This document shows, piece by piece, positions 1-6,232 of a stretch of DNA of 10,294 nt. Origin of the DNA: Oligoflexaceae bacterium. GTDB taxonomy: Bacteria; Bdellovibrionota_B; Oligoflexia; Oligoflexales; Oligoflexaceae. A model generated the notes under the pieces. That model worked only from the letters and a program-made list of their open reading frames with translations, ran no database searches and was not told where the DNA came from. A program made the translations under genes and the position numbers. The stretch's first letter is position 1. Each line of letters begins with the position of its first letter. The stretch lies in assembly GCA_947474445.1 (NCBI GenBank), contig CANJJY010000137.1, positions 1 to 10,294 on the forward strand, written 5' to 3'.

Positions 1-297
1 CCAACTGCTTCATGCTCATACTCTAGTATTCACCCATCCCGAGCGGCCCGAAAAGATAAGTGTCACGGCACCTTACCCAGCATCCTTCGCGGCCTTTCTC
101 ACGCAAGCCTCGACACTTTGACATATAAGCTGATGAGAGCGCCTGTTTCCACCAGTCGCTCAATTCTTTCCTCCCGCTCATTCGTGTTTTTCGGTACTAT
201 CAATTGCGAGAGCGAATCTTTTTCTTTTTTTGCTTCCTATTCTATTCTTAGAAGGCGTGATTGATCCGACCCTTTTGGCGCATAAGGAGGGAGGCTC
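1..297. other. Non-coding leader / intergenic stretch
   Basis: No complete gene with a credible start is visible here. A pyrimidine-rich tract with two T runs lies at about 217-249, but I see no convincing GC-rich hairpin before it, so I do not call a terminator. A TATAAG hexamer at 124-129 resembles a -10 box but lacks a matching -35. The stretch ends in a strong Shine-Dalgarno (AAGGAGG, 284-290) for the gene at 298. On the minus strand, an open frame at 99-236 reads like protein but has no start codon with a ribosome site. Confidence 0.5.
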
Positions 298-1641
298 ATG
301 CTCATCCAAGTTCCCGAGTTCTCACTCGTGGTGCTCATCGGCTGTTCAGGCTCGGGCAAGAGTACCTTTGCGGCCCAACACTTTCCTGAAGAGACGATTG
401 TTTCGATCGAGTCTTGTCGCAAGATGATCAGTGCGCGCGATCTGGATCCGCTCGCCTCGCACGATGCAAGTCAATTGATGCAGACTATCGTATCGCTCCG
501 ACTCAAGCGCCGATTGCCGACGGTAGCCGATGCCTGGCATCTCACAGCCGAGGCCCGACGGCCGCTTATCGAACTCGCCAGGCGGTATCACACGCGTTTG
601 GTCGCAATTCTTTTCGATATTCCTCTCGAAGAATGTTTTTCTCATCAAAAGATTGACGCCGATTCGGCGCCAAGTGAGTCGACCCTCGTCCGGCAATTCA
701 AGAGTCTCCAAAATCAACGGCGCAGCCTGACTCATGAAGGTTTTCATGAGATTTATACCTTGCATACCTTTGCCGAAAGTAAGCGAGCTCATGTGAGCTG
801 GATCAAACCTTCGTTTGACCAAAGGGCTGTGCAAGGGCCTTTCGATATCATCGGCGACGTGCACGGCTGCGCGGATGAATTGATTGAACTAGTCGAACGC
901 TTGGGCTATCAGGTCCATGAGACTTCAAAAGGCCCCCTCGTTTCCCATCCTAGCGGTCGTCAGCTGGTCTTTGTCGGTGATCTTGTTGATCGCGGACCTG
1001 CTATCGTCAAGGTTTTGCAGCTGGTGATGAATACCGTTCGTGCGGGACGGGGGTGGTGCGTCATCGGTAATCATGAAAACAAGCTGATGCGCTACCTATC
1101 GGGGCGCAAGGTAAAGATCAGCCATGGACTGGAGCATACCATTCAACAACTGGATGTTTGCCCTCAGAATTTTCGCGACGAGCTATTCAGCTTTTTCTCG
1201 CAGCTCAGTGATCACCTTATTCTCGATGAAGAAAAACTAGTGGTCGTCCATGCGGGTATTCGCGAAGAATATATAGGCCGCAGCTCGGGTGAGATTCGTT
1301 CCTTTTGTCTTTACGGCGAGACGAACGGCGAGCTCGATGCATATGGACTGCCTGTTCGCCTGCCGTGGGCGCAAAACTACTTTGGACAGGCTCTCGTTGT
1401 CTACGGCCATACCCCCGTCACCGAAGCGACTTGGGTCCATCATACGATCAACATCGATACGGGCTGTGTTTACGGAGGCACACTCAGTGCTTTGCGCTAT
1501 CCCGAACGTGAAGTGGTCTCGGTGCAGGCTCATGCGGCGTACTGCGCACCCAGTCGGCCTTTTCGAACAGGATTACCTATCCCTCGTCCGGTCCCTGTGC
1601 GGCCGCGCAATCTACCCCTCAGTGAAAAGGAATCGAGCTGA
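298..1641 (+). CDS. Pnkp-like polynucleotide kinase-phosphatase without ligase domain
   Basis: This 447-aa protein has two domains. Residues about 8-165 are a P-loop kinase domain with Walker A GCSGSGKST (15-23). Residues about 181-410 are a calcineurin-like metallophosphoesterase with GDVHG (D187, H189), GDLVDRGP (D228, D231, R232), GNHE (N258, H259), VVHAGI (H318), YGHTP (H371) and INIDTG (D387). The order and spacing match the first two domains of bacterial Pnkp, the RNA end-healing enzyme of the Pnkp/Hen1 repair system, which phosphorylates 5'-OH ends and removes 2',3'-cyclic or 3' phosphates. Full Pnkp is roughly 850 aa with a C-terminal adenylyltransferase; here the protein stops soon after the phosphatase in a Pro/Arg-rich tail. 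The kinase motif usually written SSDxCR reads SIESCR (36-41), with Glu for the expected catalytic Asp. The arginine-rich lid segment also looks altered (about 115-130). The phosphatase looks intact; kinase activity is uncertain. The ATG at 298 follows AAGGAGG with a 7-nt spacer. No hen1 is in view. A stand-alone Ap4A-type phosphatase fused to a P-loop domain is an alternative. Confidence 0.85.
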   Translation: MLIQVPEFSLVVLIGCSGSGKSTFAAQHFPEETIVSIESCRKMISARDLDPLASHDASQLMQTIVSLRLKRRLPTVADAWHLTAEARRPLIELARRYHTRLVAILFDIPLEECFSHQKIDADSAPSESTLVRQFKSLQNQRRSLTHEGFHEIYTLHTFAESKRAHVSWIKPSFDQRAVQGPFDIIGDVHGCADELIELVERLGYQVHETSKGPLVSHPSGRQLVFVGDLVDRGPAIVKVLQLVMNTVRAGRGWCVIGNHENKLMRYLSGRKVKISHGLEHTIQQLDVCPQNFRDELFSFFSQLSDHLILDEEKLVVVHAGIREEYIGRSSGEIRSFCLYGETNGELDAYGLPVRLPWAQNYFGQALVVYGHTPVTEATWVHHTINIDTGCVYGGTLSALRYPEREVVSVQAHAAYCAPSRPFRTGLPIPRPVPVRPRNLPLSEKESS

Positions 1642-1644
1642 CTC

Positions 1645-2019
1645 TCACACCTCAAACAGCAAGCGATAGTTGCGCATCCGACCCAACACCAGCCAACCCC
1701 AAAGACCGAGCATCACGAGACTGATCCACCCATTGGCGGGATCTAAAAACACGTGAAACGCAGCAATGTTTAAGACAATCGGTGCTATGAGCACCAGCGC
1801 GAGCGCAGTAAAGCGATTGAACAAAATGAGCAGTCCCGCGACGACTTCCGTGCCCTTCCAAAAAGGGAGCATGTATCCCGTACTGATCAGCGCCTGAATA
1901 AAAGCATCGGCTCGAGGCGCCATCGGGGGAACGGGTAGAAATGTAAAAAAGCCATTTAGACCGAATATAAAGAGAATCAGACCAAAAACAAGTCGCGGAA
2001 GGTTCTTGAGAAGCGTCAT
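1645..2019 (-). CDS. DoxX family membrane protein
   Basis: This 124-aa protein has four predicted membrane segments at about 8-28, 56-70, 71-91 and 97-113. The pattern is typical of DoxX/DoxX-like proteins: FGLNGFFTFLPVPP near the start, AFIQALISTGYM, then a Lys-Gly-Thr-Glu step (55-58) before the second helix, and APIVLNIAAFHVFLDP. Length is normal for the family. Function across the family is poorly defined; some members are linked to thiol or oxidative stress or to quinone/sulfur metabolism, and nothing here chooses between these. The ATG at 2019 is preceded on its strand by an A/G-rich AAGGGGG site about 6 nt away. It lies 69 nt downstream of the Rsm22-like gene in the same direction, so the two may be co-transcribed, although a separate promoter is possible. 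Its stop lies 3 nt from the stop of the convergent Pnkp-like gene. Confidence 0.85.
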   Translation of the reverse strand: MTLLKNLPRLVFGLILFIFGLNGFFTFLPVPPMAPRADAFIQALISTGYMLPFWKGTEVVAGLLILFNRFTALALVLIAPIVLNIAAFHVFLDPANGWISLVMLGLWGWLVLGRMRNYRLLFEV

Positions 2020-2039
2020 GAGTGGCCCCCTTTTTGACT

Positions 2040-2068
2040 ATTTTAGGTGGCATCCCATCATTTGACCA
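2040..2068 (-). promoter_or_regulatory. Possible promoter for the DoxX gene
   Basis: On the minus strand, TGGTCA (2068-2063, 4 of 6 matches to the -35 consensus) is followed after 17 nt by TAAAAT (2045-2040, 5 of 6 matches to the -10 consensus). Transcription would begin near 2033, leaving a very short leader that contains the G-rich ribosome site. This rests on pattern matching only; co-transcription with the upstream Rsm22-like gene remains possible. Confidence 0.3.
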
Positions 2069-2088
2069 GCTTCAGCGCAAAGTCTGAG

Positions 2089-3435
2089 TCAGGAACCGCG
2101 TTTGGGCTTTCGCTTTTTCTTGTCGGATGGTGGCCTTGAAAGCGGCGCGACCTTCTTCACGACGGGGGGTCGGATGAAGGGCAAACTCTCGGCTGATGCG
2201 CTGCGGACGGTCGATACTTTGCCTGGTGCCGTATCGATCGATTTTTTCCTAGGAGCTGGCTTTTCCGTGGTTTGACCGCGCAACAACTCAGGACCTTCGC
2301 CCGGCTTTTCCTTGACGAGACCACCCGGCGTGCAGAGGAGGTATTCAAAGGTCGGTTGGCGCCGACGATCGCTCGGATCCAAAGGCCGTCCGACGACCAC
2401 GGCCTGAGGCCGGGTAGCGGCGACGGGATCGAGGGCTGCCATGGCTTCCACGAGATCAGGACTCGCAAAAATGTAAGCGCTGGCACCGAGACGATGCCGT
2501 TCGACTTTAAGAATTTTATCGACCACTTTCGACAAAGGCGGTCGCTCCCAGGCAAACTCGCTGTAGCACCAGTCACGCGAACGCTCGAGCATAGGACAGG
2601 CTTCTTGATGAGGGCAGGGGTAGAGAACGCGATAGCCACGTTCCACCAGCTCATCGCGGAGCTCCATCGCAGCGCGCGCTAAATCTTGAGTGGCCGGTTC
2701 GATCAGGGTGATCAAACGCTTGCCCTTCTTGAGCCCGGCATCGAGGTACTTAAGCAAGAGCTGAGTGGTCTTGGCCTGATGCGCGATCTCGTTCCAGACG
2801 TAGCCGAGTTGATACCAGGTCAGGCCATCGCGTGCCCCTTGGGCGGCTTCCCTTTGAAAATATTCGTCCAGTTTTTGCCGACGGGTCGTCAGGGCTTCAT
2901 CACCCAGCCAAGCTTTGAGACCGTGAGTGGCAGCTTCGAGGAAAGGCTGGGATTTATCGACGAGCTCAACGCTGAGTGGGGCTTCAGGCGCCAACTGTTT
3001 GAGTTCTTCAACAGCGGTCAAACTCAAAGCGCCGGTTCCGCAGCCAAGATCGATCAAATGAATGGGTGCCTGAGCTTGTGAGAGATAAGTAAATAAACTG
3101 GTGCGGGCGGCAAGCCGCTGCATCACACCTTGGGCTCGGGCCTGATTGGAAAGATGAAAGCCCAGCAGATACACCAGCGACTCGCGCTTGGGATCCATGA
3201 GATAGCGCGAAACGTCGGCACGCTCGGTCGTGAAAGTCTCCCAGAGCTGCACGAGATCGCTGCGATGCTCTTTGATCACGGCGGCGGTGAGTTCAAGATC
3301 GCTCAGTTCACTGCGGGGCTTGAGCAAAGAACGCGGCGTCTTCGCCAGGGACGCGACCGTCGCAGCCCAGGCCTGATAGGTGCGCCGGCTGAGATGCACT
3401 TGACCCCAAACGGGTCCACGGGATGGGGACGGCAT
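2089..3435 (-). CDS. Rsm22/METTL17-like ribosomal small subunit methyltransferase-family protein
   Basis: This 448-aa protein has the Rossmann methyltransferase motif I LIDLGCGTGALS (127-138), followed by SVELVDKS (155-162) as the acidic end of the second strand. It matches the Rsm22 family (mitochondrial Rsm22/METTL17 and bacterial relatives), which associates with the small ribosomal subunit during assembly. After the core comes a cysteine segment: C274 (in CPH), C280 (in CPM), C290 (in DWC), and a later C368 (in YLLCTPGG). This arrangement resembles the four cysteines that bind a [4Fe-4S] cluster in METTL17. The N-terminal 120 residues are helical. The last about 75 residues are low-complexity, rich in Lys, Arg, Pro and Ser, ending KKKRKPKRGS, and look like an RNA- or ribosome-binding tail. 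The ATG at 3435 has AGGAG 5 nt upstream on its strand. It diverges from lipA. No methylation target can be read from sequence, and METTL17-type proteins may act mainly as assembly factors. Confidence 0.8.
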   Translation of the reverse strand: MPSPSRGPVWGQVHLSRRTYQAWAATVASLAKTPRSLLKPRSELSDLELTAAVIKEHRSDLVQLWETFTTERADVSRYLMDPKRESLVYLLGFHLSNQARAQGVMQRLAARTSLFTYLSQAQAPIHLIDLGCGTGALSLTAVEELKQLAPEAPLSVELVDKSQPFLEAATHGLKAWLGDEALTTRRQKLDEYFQREAAQGARDGLTWYQLGYVWNEIAHQAKTTQLLLKYLDAGLKKGKRLITLIEPATQDLARAAMELRDELVERGYRVLYPCPHQEACPMLERSRDWCYSEFAWERPPLSKVVDKILKVERHRLGASAYIFASPDLVEAMAALDPVAATRPQAVVVGRPLDPSDRRRQPTFEYLLCTPGGLVKEKPGEGPELLRGQTTEKPAPRKKSIDTAPGKVSTVRSASAESLPFIRPPVVKKVAPLSRPPSDKKKRKPKRGS

Positions 3436-3468
3436 AGAAACTCCTGAAATCTTGGCTCGAATCGCGGA

Positions 3469-3497
3469 TTGCCCATAAGAATCGCCCTATCTATCAT
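3469..3497 (+). promoter_or_regulatory. Possible promoter for the lipA operon
   Basis: TTGCCC (3469-3474, 4 of 6) is followed by a 17-nt spacer and TATCAT (3492-3497, 5 of 6). It lies in the divergent region and points toward lipA, with an expected start near 3504 and a leader of about 100 nt. The -10 region is part of a 9-bp sequence (TCTATCATG, 3490-3498) repeated at 3526-3534. Pattern match only. Confidence 0.35.
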
Positions 3498-3534
3498 GTT
3501 CCACCGCGAAAGGCGACAGGCCTTCTCTATCATG
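3490..3534. repeat. Two direct copies of TCTATCATG in the lipA/Rsm22 divergent region
   Basis: Identical 9-mers lie at 3490-3498 and 3526-3534, 36 nt apart. Between them is a small hairpin-forming sequence (AAGGC/GCCTT, about 3510-3524). The spacing and position suit paired regulator sites, or two alternative -10 boxes, but chance duplication of a 9-mer is not excluded. Confidence 0.4.
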
Positions 3535-3605
3535 CTCTAGCCACGCTCTGGCTTCGATGTTAATGTTCGATCGACTGATTCATCATTTCGCTTAAGGAAC
3601 GCGTC

Positions 3606-4538
3606 GTGAGTGAGCTGCAGAACTCGGTGACTCCCCAGCCTTTACATGTCAAAAAGCCCGAATGGCTCAAGACAAAGATTCCAACAGGCGATGTCTTCTT
3701 TGATATCAAACGCGACCTCCGCGCTAAAAACCTGTTTACCGTCTGTGAAGAGGCGAAATGTCCCAATATTACCGAATGCTGGAGCACTAATACGGCGACC
3801 TTCATGATCCTCGGCGATACATGCACCCGAGCCTGTCGGTTTTGCAATGTTAAGACGGGTAACCCCGAGGGTCTTTTGGATCCTCTCGAACCTGAAAAGA
3901 CGGCGCAGAGCGTGGTCCTCATGCAACTCAAATATGTCGTATTGACTATGGTGGACCGCGACGATCTCGCCGATGGGGGCGCGGCTCACGTGAAGAAGGT
4001 TTTCGATGCTATTCGCGAGCGCAGCCCTCAGACGAAACTAGAATTTCTCGGGGGCGATTTTCAAGCGAAGGACAGTTCGCTCGCCACTGTTCTCGAGGCT
4101 CGTCCGGAAGTATTCGCGCACAACCTTGAAACAGTCGAGCGGCTGACGCCGCGGGTCCGCGACGCCCGCGCCGCGTATCGTCAATCGTTGCAGGTTTTGA
4201 AAAGAGTGAAAGAACTCGCATCCTACCCCTTGCTGACCAAGAGCGCTCTCATGCTCGGACTCGGCGAGACGATAGACGAAGTGATTGTCACCCTCAAAGA
4301 TATGCGAGCGGCAGGTGTCGATTGCGTCACTATCGGTCAGTATATGCGTCCTTCCAAACGCCACCTGGCTATCAAAGAATTTGTCGAACCGGCCGACTTT
4401 GATCGATTGGCAGTCATCGCTGAGGAATTGGGATTTTCATCCGTGGCCTCAGGCCCTCTGGTGCGCTCGTCTTATCGGGCCAGTGAATTTTACGCCAAGG
4501 CCAAGCAAAACCTCGCGGCTCAGGTGCCTTCCATTTGA
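3606..4538 (+). CDS. lipA: Lipoyl synthase (LipA), radical SAM
   Basis: This 310-aa protein inserts two sulfur atoms into octanoyl groups on lipoyl domains (pyruvate and 2-oxoglutarate dehydrogenases, glycine cleavage H protein) in the cytoplasm. The auxiliary cluster motif CEEAKCPNITEC gives C47, C52 and C58 (CX4CX5C). The radical SAM motif CTRACRFC gives C73, C77 and C80 (CX3CX2C). VDRDDLADGG, MLGLGET, TIGQYMRPS and the C-terminal RSSY (287-290), which supplies the serine ligand of the auxiliary cluster, are all present. Length is normal. Two small departures from the usual family wording are NTATFM (62-67) where GTATFM is common, and GGDFQ where the family usually has PDFxG. Neither touches a cysteine ligand. 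The GTG start at 3606 has AAGGA at 3594-3598, 7 nt upstream. lipB is not in the window. The stop overlaps the start of the next gene. Confidence 0.96.
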   Translation: MSELQNSVTPQPLHVKKPEWLKTKIPTGDVFFDIKRDLRAKNLFTVCEEAKCPNITECWSTNTATFMILGDTCTRACRFCNVKTGNPEGLLDPLEPEKTAQSVVLMQLKYVVLTMVDRDDLADGGAAHVKKVFDAIRERSPQTKLEFLGGDFQAKDSSLATVLEARPEVFAHNLETVERLTPRVRDARAAYRQSLQVLKRVKELASYPLLTKSALMLGLGETIDEVIVTLKDMRAAGVDCVTIGQYMRPSKRHLAIKEFVEPADFDRLAVIAEELGFSSVASGPLVRSSYRASEFYAKAKQNLAAQVPSI

Positions 4539-5458
4539 AAGAGCCAAGGGCCGCCCTGGGCCTCAACATCTTGCTCGTCTTTTTGCGCGTACTACCCCTG
4601 CGCCTGGTTCCTTGGGTCAGTCGCAGCCTCGGTCGTTTGGCTCCACGGCTTATTAAACGCGATCGAGAATTGATCGATCGCAATGTTCGTCAAGTCTATG
4701 GCCTTCATCCCCACAGCAGCTATGCGCGGCGCTTCCAGCAGCAGGTTTTTCAATCTCAGATCGCGGTCGGACTGGAAACCATCAAGCACCTCCTCTGGCC
4801 CGATCAGCATCCCCTGCTGATCGAAGGAATGGATGACCTACGCGCGGCCGTAAAACCCTTTGTTGACGCAAAACAGGGCATCGTCATCGTCACAGCTCAC
4901 TGTGGAAGCTGGGAGTTCGTCGCGCAATCGATTGCCATAGCGACCTCACAGCGATTCTATGCTCTCGCTAAACCGTCTCGATCTCCAGCTTTTACGCGGC
5001 TCCTCGGCCGAATGCGCTCGCGGATGAATACGGAAGTTTTATGGACCGACAGTAAAAACCTCTTACGCGAAATGATAAGAGTATTAAAGAACGGCGAGAA
5101 CTTAGGCTTCGTCATGGACCAAAAGCCTGAGGGTCGCGTCGGACCTCAGGTTAACTTCCTCGGTGTTCCCACTGAGTTTGTCTCGGGGCCAGCGAAGCTC
5201 GCCATTCGACACAAGAGTCCCGTCATTGCGGTTTTCTGTATGCGTCAAGGACCTTGGCGATATAGAATACATTATCAGATCGTCACGGGACCTCAGTCCC
5301 TCTGGGAAGATGAGACAGCTCTGACCCAGGCGATGGCCGCAGCGATCGAATCATGCATCCGCATATATCCCGAACAGTGGTTATGGAATTACAAGCGTTG
5401 GCGAATTCCCCGAATCGAGCCTGGAAAGACCGCATCCGCACCGACCTCCCTCGCATAG
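4535..5458 (+). CDS. LpxL/HtrB-family lysophospholipid (lipid A) acyltransferase
   Basis: This 307-aa protein is a member of the LpxL/LpxM family, which adds secondary acyl chains to lipid A at the inner face of the cytoplasmic membrane. It has an N-terminal hydrophobic anchor (about 8-25) and the catalytic HX4E motif in TAHCGSWEF (H122, E127). A later block reads MDQKPEGRVGPQVNFLG (194-210) and continues into VPTEFVSGPAKLA. The family C-terminal signature PEQWLWNYKRWR lies at 279-290. Length is typical. The start is a TTG whose last two bases form part of the lipA stop (TTGA overlap). An AGGTG site 8 nt upstream (4522-4526) supports this start, and the anchor helix would be cut by later starts. 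Translational coupling to lipA is likely. Whether it acts on Kdo2-lipid A, an ornithine lipid or another acceptor cannot be told. Confidence 0.87.
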   Translation: MKEPRAALGLNILLVFLRVLPLRLVPWVSRSLGRLAPRLIKRDRELIDRNVRQVYGLHPHSSYARRFQQQVFQSQIAVGLETIKHLLWPDQHPLLIEGMDDLRAAVKPFVDAKQGIVIVTAHCGSWEFVAQSIAIATSQRFYALAKPSRSPAFTRLLGRMRSRMNTEVLWTDSKNLLREMIRVLKNGENLGFVMDQKPEGRVGPQVNFLGVPTEFVSGPAKLAIRHKSPVIAVFCMRQGPWRYRIHYQIVTGPQSLWEDETALTQAMAAAIESCIRIYPEQWLWNYKRWRIPRIEPGKTASAPTSLA

Positions 5459-6114
5459 CGGAAGGTCTCGCAGGTGATTACGGCGACGATTTCCTCTTGG
5501 TTTGCATTCTCTTCACGGCCCATCCCGAGGCACGCTCGCTGTGGATTGGCAGTGCCGTGGTCGCTATCGCCTGCCTGATTCTCACCTGGATCGATGGCTA
5601 TCCCGAAAAGCGTGATGGCGTGTACGGCCCTTTTCGCTTTGTGCGTTTCCCTAGGCGGCTGGCAATCTGGCTCTTATGGATAGGACTCTGCGTCGGCACG
5701 CGTTCCTTTCCTGGACTGCTCTGCACTCTCATCCTGCTGCCCTATTTTCACTGGCGGGATTTGCGCACTCAAGCCGCAGCGCGCACTCAGCTCGACCTTG
5801 AAACCATTCGCTACCAGCAGTTTGTTCCCGCCCTGGTCCCTACACTTTTCCCTTTCGGTAAAAATCCAGGGGGCAAAGGCGGGGAACCAAAATTTTCCTG
5901 GCGCCGCGCCCTCTTTCTTTTCGAAGGAAAGCGCCTTCGTTTGGTCAGCATCGTCAGCTTTGCTGGACTTGCTCTGCTATTGAGCCATCTTATAGGTGAG
6001 CGCTACCTCGCAGCTGCGGGTTTTGCGTGGGTCGCTGCCCGCATTCTGCATGCAATCGCTAAACGACCAGCTGCCTTCCCTGCCTTTCTGCGTTCTCGAC
6101 TTCGCTCTAAGTAG
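5353..6114 (+). CDS. Membrane protein resembling a degenerate ICMT/phospholipid-methyltransferase-like fold
   Basis: This protein is up to 253 aa, with hydrophobic segments at about 64-80, 102-131, 195-212 and 216-234. The middle reads DGVYGPFRFVRFPRRL (88-103), followed after a hydrophobic hairpin by a helix ending in IRYQQFVPALVPTLFP (152-167). This parallels the isoprenylcysteine carboxyl methyltransferase/NnrU-like pattern, in which GPYRYVRHP is followed by an EE...Y..Y...VP segment. Here the usual His is Phe98 and the Glu-Glu pair is absent (QAAARTQLDLE, 140-150), so SAM-dependent activity may be lost. The assignment is by eye and weak. The first ATG overlaps the acyltransferase gene by 106 nt. 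Other starts are ATG 5383, TTG 5398, or TTG 5497, which would avoid the overlap; none has a clear ribosome site. It is probably the last gene of the lipA operon, suggesting a role in envelope lipids. Confidence 0.6.
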   Translation: MHPHISRTVVMELQALANSPNRAWKDRIRTDLPRIAEGLAGDYGDDFLLVCILFTAHPEARSLWIGSAVVAIACLILTWIDGYPEKRDGVYGPFRFVRFPRRLAIWLLWIGLCVGTRSFPGLLCTLILLPYFHWRDLRTQAAARTQLDLETIRYQQFVPALVPTLFPFGKNPGGKGGEPKFSWRRALFLFEGKRLRLVSIVSFAGLALLLSHLIGERYLAAAGFAWVAARILHAIAKRPAAFPAFLRSRLRSK

Positions 6115-6141
6115 TCCAAACCTCACGCCCTAAATCCAATC

Positions 6142-6171
6142 TTGACAGATTCGTAACAGGTTTTTTAGAAA
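6142..6171 (+). promoter_or_regulatory. Possible promoter for the 768-aa TPR gene
   Basis: A perfect TTGACA (6142-6147) is followed after 18 nt by TAGAAA (6166-6171, 4 of 6). A second -10-like hexamer, TATAGT (6178-6183, 5 of 6), lies too far from this -35 but could act with another element. The -10 candidates fall inside the inverted repeat at 6159-6195, which would suit repressor control. Pattern match only. Confidence 0.4.
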
Positions 6172-6195
6172 CTTGATTATAGTTTGTAAAAAGCC
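6159..6195. repeat. Imperfect inverted repeat upstream of the TPR gene
   Basis: GGTTTTTTA (6159-6167) pairs with TAAAAAGCC (6187-6195) with one G-T wobble. Inside it, AAAC (6169-6172) pairs with GTTT (6182-6185). A single G-G mismatch separates the two stems, and the loop is 9 nt. The T run is on the 5' side and the A run on the 3' side, the reverse of a standard terminator. It lies 37 nt before the start codon and overlaps the putative -10, so an operator or leader hairpin is more likely than a terminator for the upstream operon. Confidence 0.5.
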
Positions 6196-6232
6196 AGTCG
6201 ATAAGCATGGAAACGCTTGAGGAGCGTAACTC

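Noticed and set aside
230..427. 65-aa plus-strand frame across the Pnkp-like start
   Set aside because: It overlaps the Pnkp-like gene in another frame, has no ribosome site, and its Ser/Arg-rich composition is typical of a shadow frame.
346..864. 172-aa minus-strand frame opposite the Pnkp-like kinase domain
   Set aside because: The plus strand carries clear P-loop and phosphatase motifs; the antisense frame shows no motif or good start.
2272..3447. Three plus-strand frames (136, 131 and 105 aa) opposite the Rsm22-like gene
   Set aside because: The minus strand encodes the SAM motif and Cys cluster in one long frame; the opposite frames show no domain.
3303..3533. 76-aa minus-strand frame upstream of and into the Rsm22-like gene
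   Set aside because: Its 3' half overlaps the Rsm22-like N-terminus in another frame, and it has no ribosome site; the intergenic part better fits promoter sequence.
4285..4656. 123-aa plus-strand frame spanning the lipA/acyltransferase junction
   Set aside because: It overlaps conserved C-terminal LipA residues and the acyltransferase N-terminus, and its composition is shadow-like.
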